Assembly: GCA_910593695.2 (NCBI GenBank)
Contig: OU343050.1
Location: forward strand, 51,755,225-51,819,224
Source: Ocypus olens
Taxonomy: Eukaryota; Arthropoda; Insecta; Coleoptera; Staphylinidae
DNA: 64,000 nucleotides
Direction: 5' to 3'
In this document: positions 10,536-21,290 of the stretch, piece after piece
How the letters are laid out: each line of letters starts with the position of its first letter
Numbering within the stretch: position 1 is the first letter of the stretch
The notes under the pieces: generated by a model
Database searches by the model: none
The model's input: the letters and a program-made list of their open reading frames with translations, nothing else
What the model was told of the DNA's origin: nothing
Position numbers and translations under genes: made by a program

Positions 10536-13500
10536 ACATTTATGCGGCGAGCAAATTATTTTTGAAAATTCAAATTTTACAAGCGCGTAACTTCTGAATA
10601 CTTTAACGGATTTTTCCAATTGAAACGTCAAAATCTGGCGAATTTTATGTTCTTTAAAAAAGCATTCAAACATTTGAAAATACTTTTTTCGAAAGTGTTC
10701 AAATTGCAGTTTTTTATGCGGCGAGCAAATTATTTTTGAAAATTCAAATTTTACAAGCGCGTAACTTCTGAATCCTTTGACGGATTTTTCCAATCAAAAC
10801 ATCAAAATCTGGCGAATTTTATGTTCTTTAAAAAAGCATTCAAACATTTAAAAATAATTTTTTCGAAAGTGTTCAAATTGCAGTTTTTTTTTTGCGGCGA
10901 GCAAATTATTTTTGAAAATTCCAATTTTACAAGCGCGTAACTTCTGAATACTTTAACGGATTTTTCCAATCAAAACGTCAAAATCTGGTGAATTTTATGT
11001 TCTTTAAAAAAGCATTGAAACATTTAAAAATAATTTTTTCTAAAGTGTTCAAATTGCAGTTTTTTATGGGGCGAGCAAATTATTTTTAAAAATTCAAATT
11101 TTACAAGCGCGTAACTTCTGAATACTTTAACGGATTTTTCCAATAAAAACGTCAAAATCTGGTGAATTTTATGTTCTTTAAAAAAGCATTGAAACATTTA
11201 AAAATAATTTTTTCGAAAGTGTTCAAATTGCAGTTTTTTATGCGGCGAGCAAATTATTTTTAAAAATTCAAATTTTACAAGCGCGTAACTTCTGAATCCT
11301 TTGACGGATTTTTCCAATCAAAACGTCAAAATCTAATGAATTTTATGTTCTTTAAAAAAGCATTCAAACATTTAAAAATAATTTTTTCGAAAGTGTTCAA
11401 ATTGCAGTTTTTTATGCGGCGAGCAAATTATTTTTGAAAATTCAAATTTTACAAGCGCGTAACTTCTGAATCCTTTGACGGATTTTTCCAATTAAAACGT
11501 CAAAATCTTGTGAATTTTATGTTCTTTAAAAAAGCATTCAAACATTTAAAAATATTTTTTTCGAAAGTGTTCAAATTGCAGCTTTTTTTGCGGCGAGCAA
11601 ATTATTTTTTAAAATTCCAATTTTACAAGCGAGCACTTCTGAATACTTTAACGGATTTTTCCAATCAAAACGTCAAAATCTGGTGAATTTTATGTTCTTT
11701 AAAAAAGCATTGAAACATTTAAAAATAATTTTTTCGAAAGTGTTCAAATTGCAGTTTTTTATGGGGCGAGCAAATTATTTTTAAAAATTCAAATTTTACA
11801 AGCGCGTAACTTCTGAATCCTTTGACGGATTTTTAAAATCAAAACGTCATAATCTGGTAAATTTTATGTTCTTTAAAAAAGCATTCAAACATTTAAAAAT
11901 AATTTTTTCGAAAGTGTTCAAATTGCAGTTTTTTATGGGGCGAACAAATTATTTTTAAAAATTCAAATTTTACAAGCGCGTAACTTTTGAATACTTTAAC
12001 GGATTTTTCCAATCAAAATGTCAAAATCTGGTGAATTTTATGTTCTTTAAAAAAGCATTCAAACATTTCAAAATAATTTTTTCGAAAGTGTTCAAATTGC
12101 AGTTTTTTATGGGGCGAGCAAATTATTTTTAAAACTTCAAATTTTACAAGCGCGTAACTTCTGAATCCTTTGACGGATTTTTCCAATCAAAACGTCAAAA
12201 TCTGGTGAATTTTATGTTCTTTAAAAAAGCATTGAAACATTTAAAAATAATTTTTTCGAAAGTGTTCAAATTGCAGTTTTTTTTTGCGGCGAGCAAATTA
12301 TTTTTGAAAATTCAAATTTTACAAGCGCGTAACTTCTGAATCCTTTGACGGATTTTTTCAATCAAAACGTCAAAATCTGGAGAATTTTATGTTCTTTAAA
12401 AAAGCATTGAAACATTTAAAAATAATTTTTTCGAAAGTGTTCAAATTGCAGTTTTTTATGCAGCGAGCAAATTATTTTTAAAAATTCAAATTTTACAAGC
12501 GCGTAACTTCTGAATTCTTTGACGGATTTTTCCAATCAAAAGGTCAAAATCTGGTGAATTTTATGTTCTTTAAAAAACCATTCAAACATTTAAAAATAAT
12601 TTTTTCGAAAGTGTTCAAATTGCAGTTTTTTTTTTTGCGGCGAGCAAATTATTTTTGTAAATTCCAATTTTACAAGCGCGTAACTTCTGAATCCTTTGAC
12701 GGATTTTTCCAATCAAAACGTCAAAATCTGGTGAATTTTATGTTCTTTAAAAAAGCATTCAAACATTTAAAAATAATTTTTTCGAAAGTGTTCAAATTGC
12801 AGTTTTTTTTTTGCGGCGAGCAAATTATTTTTGAAAATTCAAATTTTACAAGCGCGTAACTTCTGAATCCTTTGACGGATTTTTCCAATCAAAACGTCAA
12901 AATCTGGTGAATTTTATGTTCTTTAAAAAAGCATTCAAACATTTAAAAATACTTTTTTCGAAAGTGTTCAAATTGCAGTTTTTTATGCGGCGAGCAAATT
13001 ATTTTTGAAAATTCATATTTTACAAGCGCGTAACTTCTGAATACTTTAACGGATTTTTCCAATCGAAACGTCAAAATCTAATGAATTTTATGTTCTTTAA
13101 AAAAGCATTCAAATATTTGAAAATAATTGTTTCGAAAGTGTTCAAATTGCAGTTTCTTTTGCGGCGAGCAAATTATTTTTGAAAATTCCAATTTTACAAG
13201 CGCGTAACTTCTGAATACTTTAACGGATTTTTCCAATCAAAACGTCAAAATCTGGTGAATTTTATGTTCTTTAAAAAAGCATTCAAACATTTAAAAATAA
13301 TTTTTTTCGAAAGTGTTCAAATTGCAGTTTTTTATGCGGCGAGCAAATTATTTTTAAAAATTCAAATTTTACAAGCGCGTAACTTCTGAATCCTTTGACG
13401 GATTTTTCCAATCAAAACGTCAAAATCTGGTGAATTTTATGTTCTTTAAAAAAGCATTCAAACATTTAAAAATAGTTTTTTCGAAAGTGTTCAAATTGCA

Positions 13501-13678
13501 GTTTTTTTTTGCGGCGAGCAAATTATTTTTGAAAATTCCAATTTTACAAGCGCGTAACTTCTGAATACTTTAACGGATTTTTCCAATCGAAACGTCAAAA
13601 TCTAATGGATTTTATGTTCTTTAAAAAAGCATTCAAACATTTAAAAATAATTTTTTCGAAAGTGTTCAAATTGCAGTT
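10536..13678 (+). repeat. Satellite array, ~174-bp monomer, about 18 copies
   Basis: The block GCGGCGAGCAAATTATTTTT recurs about every 172-176 bases from 10544 to 13510. Each monomer ends in TCGAAAGTGTTCAAATTGCA and contains TTTACAAGCGCGTAACTTCTG. Copies are highly similar. Length varies mainly in the T-run before GCGGCGAGC, and two base variants alternate (CTTTAACGG and CTTTGACGG). ORFs across the array are read-throughs of the repeat, not genes. Confidence 0.95.
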
Positions 13679-14072
13679 AAACATATAATACAGCATTATT
13701 TGAAAATTTTGGACTACAAAATCATGGATTACTGGGTACTCCCGAGTTGCTAATACATTTTTTGATATAAAAAATTAAGTTCTAATTTTATAAGAAGAAT
13801 CAGGAACTCCGATGCAAATACCGAGCATAAATTATGTAAGAAGTAATTATGTAACATCCTACAAGCACTACAATCAATTTGCATACATCAAAGAGGAGGA
13901 CTGTAATCAAATAATTGCTAATGAAGAGAAAGTGTGAAATAATTAATGAAAGGAGGACTAAATCAACGTTGTGAGCAGTTTGCATTTACATTAAATGTGA
14001 TGAATACTATAAAAGTGTACATAATTTGCTAACTTCTCTATGGAATGATGTCACTGGCTACAGAAGTAAAAA
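13679..14072. other. Intergenic, no gene seen
   Basis: AT-rich, non-coding; no shared repeats noticed. Confidence 0.4.
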
Positions 14073-14252
14073 TGGTGATGTGGCCATCATGTTACTTTCT
14101 CCGACTTGATGGTATCATTTATATTTACGCTTTCATGGTTTATTTTTAATTTAAATCATATTTAAATGTACATCGAGCGTTTTGTAGACTCGCATGAAAC
14201 TGACGTTTAAAACGTCAAAATTATGAAAGATGAAAAAATTATACTTGGAGGA
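14073..14252 (-). mobile_element. Family A repeat, 3' end fragment
   Basis: Starts TGGTGATGTGGCCATCATG after an A-run and continues through the AAACTGACGTTTAAAACGTC palindrome, then stops. It is the terminal ~180 bp of the family. Confidence 0.85.
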
Positions 14253-15183
14253 TTACGTCATGGCTCCTTTATTGTTCCAACATTATAAAACAATTTTATT
14301 TTCTTTGTGTCGGATGCTTACCGCCCTCATAAAATACTAACCCACGGATGATCGCATTCGAACGGGTTTCCTATTGATTTTTCCATCAAACTCTCGGTTG
14401 TATTAAAGAAAAGAAAAACATTTCCGAACATACTTATAATAAAATGTGACTACAATATTGGAATCTTCCGATACATAAAATGTAATAAGAGGAGCAAAAA
14501 TTCACTGATCGCGAACAATGGAGTACAAGCTACGGATCGAATCGAACCTTCTTCGGCGGAACTTTCGATCCCTTCCGTGGGAGATGATTTCGAAGTTGGG
14601 AATTGAATTGTTGTTCGATTTTACAATATGTCGGCACATGCTTAGCATTCGTGCATTTGCATGATTTACTATTTATAGGCGTTGAGTCATTTCACTAGCG
14701 TTGCTTGGCCGGTGACATGTTAACTTCGATCCGTCGATGATAAACGAAACTATTTTTTTTTAGAAAGAAGTGATAAATATTATTGATAATTAGTTGAAAG
14801 TGGGAAAACATGCTATTAATGAATTCAATCACGCTATAATGGTTAACGAAATTAAAATATTGAATCTCCACAGAAATGGATTAGTAATTATTAAATTAAC
14901 CAAAATGTTCAAAAATTTTCTATTTTAAAACTTTTCTCAAAAATCATAGAATTTATAAAATGCATTTATCAACAAAAAATGTGTCACCAAAAGCTTTTAA
15001 TCTCTTCAGGAACAAATTAGTTTCGGAATTGTCAAATCTTTTGAAAAACAATTGGTACCTTTAGTCGGATGACTAAAAGGACTGAGTTGTAAGGAAATAC
15101 ATAACTACAGGGGATTCCTCTCTTCAGATGAATTAGCTGTAATACGTTAAATTCTATTCGTTTGCAATTTATGTGATATTTTT
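14253..15183. other. Intergenic, unique-looking, possible regulatory DNA
   Basis: No ORF or repeat. The part around 14520-14740 is richer in CpG (ATCGAATCGAACC, GATCCGTCGATG) than its surroundings and could be conserved non-coding DNA. That is inference from composition only. Confidence 0.3.
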
Positions 15184-15748
15184 ACTTTCTCCCTTACGAA
15201 GTACAAGAAAGTATTGTGATCGTGAAAATTTAAAAAAAAAATTTTTTACGGAAATATCCGTTTGCGCTGTATCTCAAAAACTAGTAGAGCAATTGATATG
15301 AAACTTTGAACATAAGTCTTATTTGATAATCCTAAGAACCGAAAAGCTTTTAGTAAAATTTCGTACACCGGAAGTTGGTGTTTACCTTAACTGTTTTTTG
15401 TTTTTTCCAATATTTTTTTAAACATGAAAAATATCACAAAAATATTCCAACAAATATTAAAGACCTCAAAGAAATGAACATCTTTTGCTTGAAAATATTT
15501 TTCATAAAATCATTGTTATTGGAGAAAAAAATTTATTATTTTTTTTTTAATTTTTTGTTTATAATTATGAAACGATAATAGTTACCAAATTTTTGTTAAT
15601 AATAATTGTAGAGAATTCCAAAATGAACAACTTGTAAAGAATAAGTTTTTTTCGAAATCTCTTTGGTTTTTGAGTAAACTGACTCTTAAGATTTGAAGTA
15701 TAATTTGTCATTTTCATATTCCATAATTTTGACGTTTCAAACGTCAGT
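15184..15748 (+). mobile_element. Family A repeat, internally and 3' truncated
   Basis: Begins ACTTTCTCCCTTACGAAGT, jumps from ATATCCGTTT straight to GCGCTGTATCTC (microsatellite and neighbours deleted), and ends just after a variant palindrome TGACGTTTCAAACGTCA. It abuts a hAT-type fragment. Confidence 0.85.
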
Positions 15749-15793
15749 TGTATAAGTGGCTCTACCATCGACATGCTTCACGAGCCTCCACTG
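15749..15793 (+). mobile_element. hAT-type MITE fragment
   Basis: AAGTGGCTCTACCATCGACA then TGCTTCACGAGCCTCCACTG: the right terminus of the family complete at 19146-19341. The left end is missing. Confidence 0.65.
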
Positions 15794-15796
15794 ACA

Positions 15797-16211
15797 AGTT
15801 TTGAGTAATTTTTCTAACGGGCAATGCTGTACTAATTTCTTAAAAATTGATCAATCGATATTTCTATTTTTTATAAAACATCAAAATACAACACATTTTG
15901 AATAATTTTTGTAATGGGCAAGTCTGTACTTGTCAAAATTTTGGCAAATTTCGTAATCTTTTATTTTCGTTGCAAAAAATGCGTTTTATTAAACTCGCGC
16001 TTAAATTTCTTCAAAATTTGTGAAAGAATGTATTCATTTTTTCAAATAACATCAAAATACAATCAATTTTGAATAATTTTTGTAACGGGCAAATCTGCAT
16101 TTGTTATAGTTTTGGTAAATTCATATTCTTTTTACTCGCTGCAAAAAAATGCTATTTTTCATCTTGGTGCTAAAATTTCTCAAAAATTGATCAATTGATG
16201 TTTCTATTTTT
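15797..16211 (+). repeat. Satellite array, left part, ~171-bp monomer
   Basis: GAATAATTTTTGTAA with GGGCAAGTCTGTACTTG recurs at about 15900 and 16071. The same monomer resumes at 18481 after a block of family A copies, so one array has been split. Break point is in the T-run of GATGTTTCTATTTTT. Confidence 0.85.
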
Positions 16212-16973
16212 ACTTTCTCCGTTACGAAGTACGAGAAAGTATTGTGATCGTGATTTTTTCTTCAAATTTTTTTTTACGGAAATATCCGTTTCGGGGTCCC
16301 TAGATGCCATTTCAACAATTTCTGGAAAAAAAATTGTGTGTGTGTGTGTGTGTCTGTGCGCGCTGTATCTCAAAAACTAATATAGCAATTGATATGAAAC
16401 TTTGAACATCCATCTTATTTAATAATTTGAAGAATTGAAAAGCTTTTGGTAAAATTTTGTACACCGGAAGTGGGCGTTTACCTTAACTATTTTTTGTTTT
16501 TTGCCAATATTTTCTTAAATATAAAAAATATCACAAAAACATTTAAACAAACTTTAAAGACAACAAAGAAATGATCATCTTTTACTTGAAAACAATTTTA
16601 ATAAAATCATTTTTTTTCGAGAATTTTTTTTTTTTTTTTTTAATTTTTGGTTTATAATTAAGAAACGATAATAGTTACAGCAATTTTATGTTAATAATAA
16701 CTGTAGAGAATATTAAAATGAACAACTTATAAAGAATAAGTTTTTTTCGAAATCCCTTCAATTTTTGTATAAACTGAGTTTTTGAATTTGAAGTATAATT
16801 TTTCCATCTTTCATAATTTTGACGTTTTAAACGTCAGTTTCATGCGAGTCTACAAAACGCTCGATATACATTTAAAATATGATTTATATAGAAAATAAAC
16901 AATGAAAGTGTAAATATAAATGATGATACCATCGGAGAAAGTAACATGATGGCCACATCACCATTTTTTACTT
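16212..16973 (+). mobile_element. Family A repeat, near full length
   Basis: Runs from ACTTTCTCCGTTACGAAGT to GGCCACATCACCA and contains every block of the family in order: GGGGTCCCTAGATGCC, the (GT)n tract, GCGCTGTATCTCAAAAAC, CACCGGAAGTGGGCG, the TGACGTTTTAAACGTCA palindrome, and the terminus. About 760 bp with a short microsatellite. No ORF of note. Followed by a six-base T-run and then the next copy. Confidence 0.92.
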
Positions 16974-16979
16974 TCTCCG

Positions 16980-17085
16980 TTACGAAGTACGAGAAAGTAT
17001 TGTGATCGTGATTTTTTTCAATTTTTTTTTTTACGAAAATATCATTTTTGGGGTCCCTAGATGCCATTTCAACAATTTCTGGAAA
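16980..17085 (+). mobile_element. Family A repeat, 5' end only
   Basis: Starts ACTTTCTCCGTTACGAAGT and stops just after CAACAATTTCTGGAAA, where the next copy begins. This is a 5' fragment in direct tandem between two longer copies. Confidence 0.85.
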
Positions 17086-17090
17086 TTTTT

Positions 17091-17826
17091 ACTTTCTCCG
17101 TTACGAAGTACGAGAAAGTATTGTGATCGTGATTTTTTTTCCAAAAAATTTTTTTACGGAAATATCCGTTTTGGGGTCCCTAGATGCCATTTCAACAATA
17201 TCTGGAAAAAAAAAATTGTGTCTGTGTGTGTGTGTGTCTGTGTGTGTGTGTGTGTGTGTGTCTGTGTGTGTGTCTGTGCGCGCTGTATCTCAAAAACTAA
17301 TAGTGCAATTGATATGAAACTTTGAACATCCGTCTGATTTGATAATCTGAAGAACTAAAAAGCTTTTGGTAAAATTTCGTACACCGGAAGTGGGCGTTTA
17401 CCTTAACTGTTTTTTGTTTTTTGCCAATATTTTCTTAAATATAAAAAATATCACAAAAACATTTAAACAAACTTTAAAGACAACAAAGAAATGATCATCT
17501 TTTACTTGAAAACAATTTTAATAAAATAATTTTTTTTCGAGAATTTTTTTATTTTTTTTTTATTTTTGTTTATAATTAAGAAACGATAATAGTTACAGCA
17601 ATTTTATGTTAATAATAACTGTAGAGAATATTAAAATGAACAACTTATAAAGAATAAGTTTTTTTCGAAATCCCTTCAATTTTTGTATAAACTGAGTTTT
17701 TGAATTTGAAGTATAATTTTTCCATCTTTCATAATTTTGACGTTTTAAACGTCAGTTTCATCCAAGTTTACGCAACGCTCGATATACATTTAAAATATGA
17801 TTTCAATTGAAAATAAACCATCACCA
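17091..17826 (+). mobile_element. Family A repeat, long TG tract
   Basis: Contains the longest (TG)n/(TCTG)n microsatellite of the family at about 17217-17280. Near its end, AAATAAACCA passes directly to TCACCA, a deletion of about 70 bases in the subterminal region. The 107-codon ORF at 17002-17325 is a read-through of this repeat and its microsatellite. Confidence 0.92.
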
Positions 17827-17835
17827 TTTTTTTTT

Positions 17836-18478
17836 GTGTCTGTGCGTGTGTCTGTGTGTGTGTCTGTCTGTGCGCGCTGTATCTCAAAAACTAACAGAGC
17901 AATTGATATGAAACTTTGAACATCCGTCTTATTTGACAATCTGACTGAAAAGCTTCGGTAAAATTTCGTACACCGGAAGTGGGCGTTTACCTTAACTGTT
18001 TTTTGTTTTTTGCCAATATTTTCTTAAATATGAAAAATATCACAAAAACATTTAAACAAACTTTGAAGACAACAAAGAAATGAACATGTTTTGCTTGAAA
18101 ACATTTTCTATAAAATTAATTTTATTCGAGAAAAAAATTTATTATTATTTTTTTAATTTTTGGTTTATAATTATAAAACGATAATAGTAACAGCAAATTT
18201 ATGTTAATAATAATTGTAGACAATGCCAAAATGAACAACTTATAAAGAACAAGTTTTTTTACGAAATCTCTTTAGTTTTTGAGTAAACTGAATTTTTGAA
18301 TTTAAAGTATAATTTTTCCATCTTTCAAAATTTTGACGTTTTAAACGTCAGTTTTATCCGAGTTTACATAACGCTCGATGTACATTTAAAATATGATTTC
18401 AATTGAAAATAAACCATTAAAACGTAAATATAAATGATACCTCAAGTCGGAGAAAGTAACATGATGGCCACATCACCA
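17836..18478 (+). mobile_element. Family A repeat, 5' truncated at the microsatellite
   Basis: Begins within the TG tract (GTGTCTGTGCGTGTGTCTG) directly after the T-run of the previous copy, then continues normally to GGCCACATCACCA. Together with the three preceding copies it forms a tandem cluster inserted in the satellite. Confidence 0.9.
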
Positions 18479-18480
18479 TG

Positions 18481-19145
18481 TTTTCATAAAATATCAATAT
18501 ACAATAAATTTCGAATAATGTTTGCAAAGGGCAAGTCTGTACTTGCCATAGTTTTGGTAAAAATAGTATTTTTAATTGTCGCTGCAAATAATGCGTTTTT
18601 TTTAATTTCTCGAAAATTTATCAAATGTTTTTATTTTTTCGAAGAGCATCAAAATACAATCAATTTTGAATGTTTTTAAAATGAGAAAATCTGCACTTGC
18701 TATAGTTTTGGCAAAATTCATAATCTTTTGTTCTTGCTGCAAAAAATGCTATTTCTCATCTTTACGCGCAAATTTCTCAAAAATTGATCAATTGATGTTT
18801 TTTTATGTTTTCATAGAACATCAAAATACAACAAATTTTGAATAGTTTGTGTAATGGGGAAACTTGCACCGGCCATAGTTTTGGCAAAATTAATAATCTT
18901 TCGTTCTCGCTGCAAAAAAAATGCTCAAAATTTTCGAAAATTAATTAATCGATGTTTCCATTTTTTCACAGATCATCAAAATATAACTAATTTTGAATAA
19001 TTTTTGTAATAGGCAAGTCTGTACTTGTCATAGTTTTGGCAAAATTCACAATACTTTTGTTCTCGCTGCAAAAAATTCTATTTCTCATCTTCAAAGCGCT
19101 CAAAATTCTCAAAAATTGATCTTTTGTTTCATAGAACATCAACAT
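18481..19145 (+). repeat. Satellite array, right part
   Basis: Four diverged monomers anchored on GAATAATTTTTGTAA-like boxes at about 18512, 18668, 18840 and 18995 (spacing 155-172), with GGGCAAGTCTGTACTTG and TCGCTGCAAAAAATGC blocks shared with 15797-16211. Confidence 0.85.
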
Positions 19146-19341
19146 CAGGGGCGGCTCGTTGTATAGAGGCGAGGAGCCATGACACTACCTCTAATTTTTT
19201 TTATTAATTCTTAAACACTTTTTCGCCAGTTACTTTGGTCTAGGAAGAGAAATCGTTGTTTCTTTCTTTTAAAAAGGGTGGGGGGGTATATATTGTATGT
19301 TAAGTGGCTCTACCATCAACATGTTCCACGAGCCGCCACTG
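19146..19341 (+). mobile_element. hAT-type MITE, GCGGCTCGT family
   Basis: Left end CAGGGGCGGCTCGTTG and right end CCACGAGCCGCCACTG form imperfect terminal inverted repeats around a 196-bp non-coding interior. Its right half supplies the TCTACCATCAACATGTTCC block seen in several fragments. A clear 8-bp target duplication is not visible; the right flank reads GCCACATCACCATTTTTT, the tail of family A, so the junction has been rearranged. Confidence 0.75.
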
Positions 19342-19357
19342 GCCACATCACCATTTT

Positions 19358-21290
19358 TTAAAATGTGTTTCTCTTTCCGAACAGGTTAAGTTCTTCAAAA
19401 CGTCAATAGTTTCGAAAACATTTTGCAAAAATGGTCTGAATCGAATCGAATACCTGATAAAATCTTATCAAGAACTTCCAGGCTCTACTCCAAAAATGCA
19501 TACATTTTAATGGCTGATGAAGTGTTCAGAAAATAATTTCTTTTCTTATTGTACACCAAATGGCTCTTGTACTTTCCATTTATACCTGATACCGTAATAA
19601 AAAAAATATTTCTTAAAAATATTACACAGCCAAAAATAACAGGCTTAAACAATGAGTTATGAATATTTGTTTGTGAAATCCAGTGTACAACTATTACCTA
19701 AGCTATTAGAATCCCATCTCCGTCAGTCTGTCACTCAAATATTTAAACACCTATACAGTAGTCAAATTACTGTTCCATTCTTATTAATCCCGTGAGTTAT
19801 AAGCAATTATTTTTTGCATTTATTGGACCCACCTCAGAATTTAGAAGCCCACGCTCCGTTTCACCTCACCGTTGCGTAAATGAATTATTTCACCTTTCTT
19901 TTTTAGGCGTTTCGTGATTACGTCACGGTTACGACACGAGATGAGATTTTTTTACCTTTGTAGCGAATAACGTGATGTAACTGGAAAACCACTGAATGAT
20001 TCATAAGAACTTCCACTTAAGTGCAAAAAAAAATGTGGAAATCAATAATTCGTGCGTCCACGAAACGCCGATTTACAACCGAAAATACTTGCAGCTAATC
20101 AGATTTTCGCATGAAAGTGTATTATGATAATAAGGCGAAATGTTAATATCCACTGTTTATTGCGAGTGTCGCGAGAGGCGGATTTTTTAAGATCGTGGAA
20201 ATCGCGCGAACGCGATGCTGAAACTGTAGAAATTGACTATAATTGTCAAAACTCATGGATAATAATGTATTAATGATTGCCGAAATTCAAATATAAAAAA
20301 TTACGTTGCCAACAAACAAAACCAAAACAAATTTTGTTTTGTTTGTTTGATGTTTTCGACAATTCTGAAGCGTACCGAGGAAAATTTTTAAAATTGTTGA
20401 ATGTAATTTTGGTTTTATCACTCAATATTCTATTCTTTATTGTATATCCATTGTTGTGTTGGTTGGCTAAAGATGAATTGTTTGAATATTTTTTAGGCGA
20501 ATTTCTCGAATGAATAATATTTCTCAATTTTTCTTACCTTTGAATGCAATGTTCGTTTCTTAAATTTATCGTTTGACTGATGTGTTTTATTTTTAAATTA
20601 ACATAAATATGCATTACTTCTGGATAGATTCGTAGATTTTAATTATTATTCTTAGATGATTAATTTTGAAGAAAAAAAAATCCGTTGTGGTTTTTCAATT
20701 CATTGTGGTTTTGTAGTCAGGTTAAATGTGTCGGTTATTTTATTAGAAAATCAAAGATGCATTATTCCTGGATGTATATGACGTATTTGACAATATTAAA
20801 AAATACAATTTTCATCTCTTCACTCATTTTGAATAAATCTGATTTTGTTGTCAGGCTAGATACGTCAATTGTTTTGTTTGGAAATCAAAGATGCTTTAGT
20901 TATGATTGGATTTAGTAATTTTAAACCGCCAACAGCTAATTTTATGAATTTAGTTCATATTTTTACCAGTATGGCGGCGGTATGTACATTGTGTTGAGAA
21001 ATCTAAAATTGATTACTTCTTCTAGCCTATCGCGGGAAATAAGTTCACACGGGTGACACCAGATGGCGCATTCGTATATTTCTCATATTTTCTATGTTAT
21101 AATTTATTGGAAATTATTTTAATTATTACAGAAGTAGTGAATTCTATTTATCGTGTAACGTGGAAAAAAGTATTAGTGATAAGGTCAAACAGCTAATCAG
21201 TGAAACACAGAGCCTACTAATAATTACAGGCGCCTCGTTTGGCCATTTTGTCAGCCCGATAAGCCTTAACTTTGACATTAACTATTAACA
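19358..21290. other. Intergenic, no gene; short palindrome at ~20308-20349
   Basis: Mostly AT-rich. CAAACAAAAC...GTTTTGTTTGTTTG (about 20312-20349) is a near-perfect hairpin; it lies inside overlapping ORFs on both strands (20270-20527) that are unlike known proteins. A CpG-rich patch (CGCGAGAGGCGG, GAAATCGCGCGAACGCGATG) is at about 20160-20220. Confidence 0.4.

Noticed and set aside
12554..12859. 101-codon ORF with internal duplication (MFFKK.FKHLKIIFSKVF)
   Set aside because: It is the 174-bp satellite monomer (a multiple of three) translated twice, not a protein repeat.
10512..13678. CRISPR-like regularly spaced repeats
   Set aside because: Whole ~174-bp units repeat without variable spacers, and the sequence is eukaryotic; this is satellite DNA.
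17002..17325. 107-codon ORF with a long run of C/V residues
   Set aside because: It reads through two family A copies and their TG microsatellite; similar frames appear wherever that microsatellite occurs.
20270..20527. Overlapping ORFs on both strands with a hydrophobic C-terminal part
   Set aside because: They overlap a short CAAAACAAA palindrome and have no family resemblance; more likely chance.
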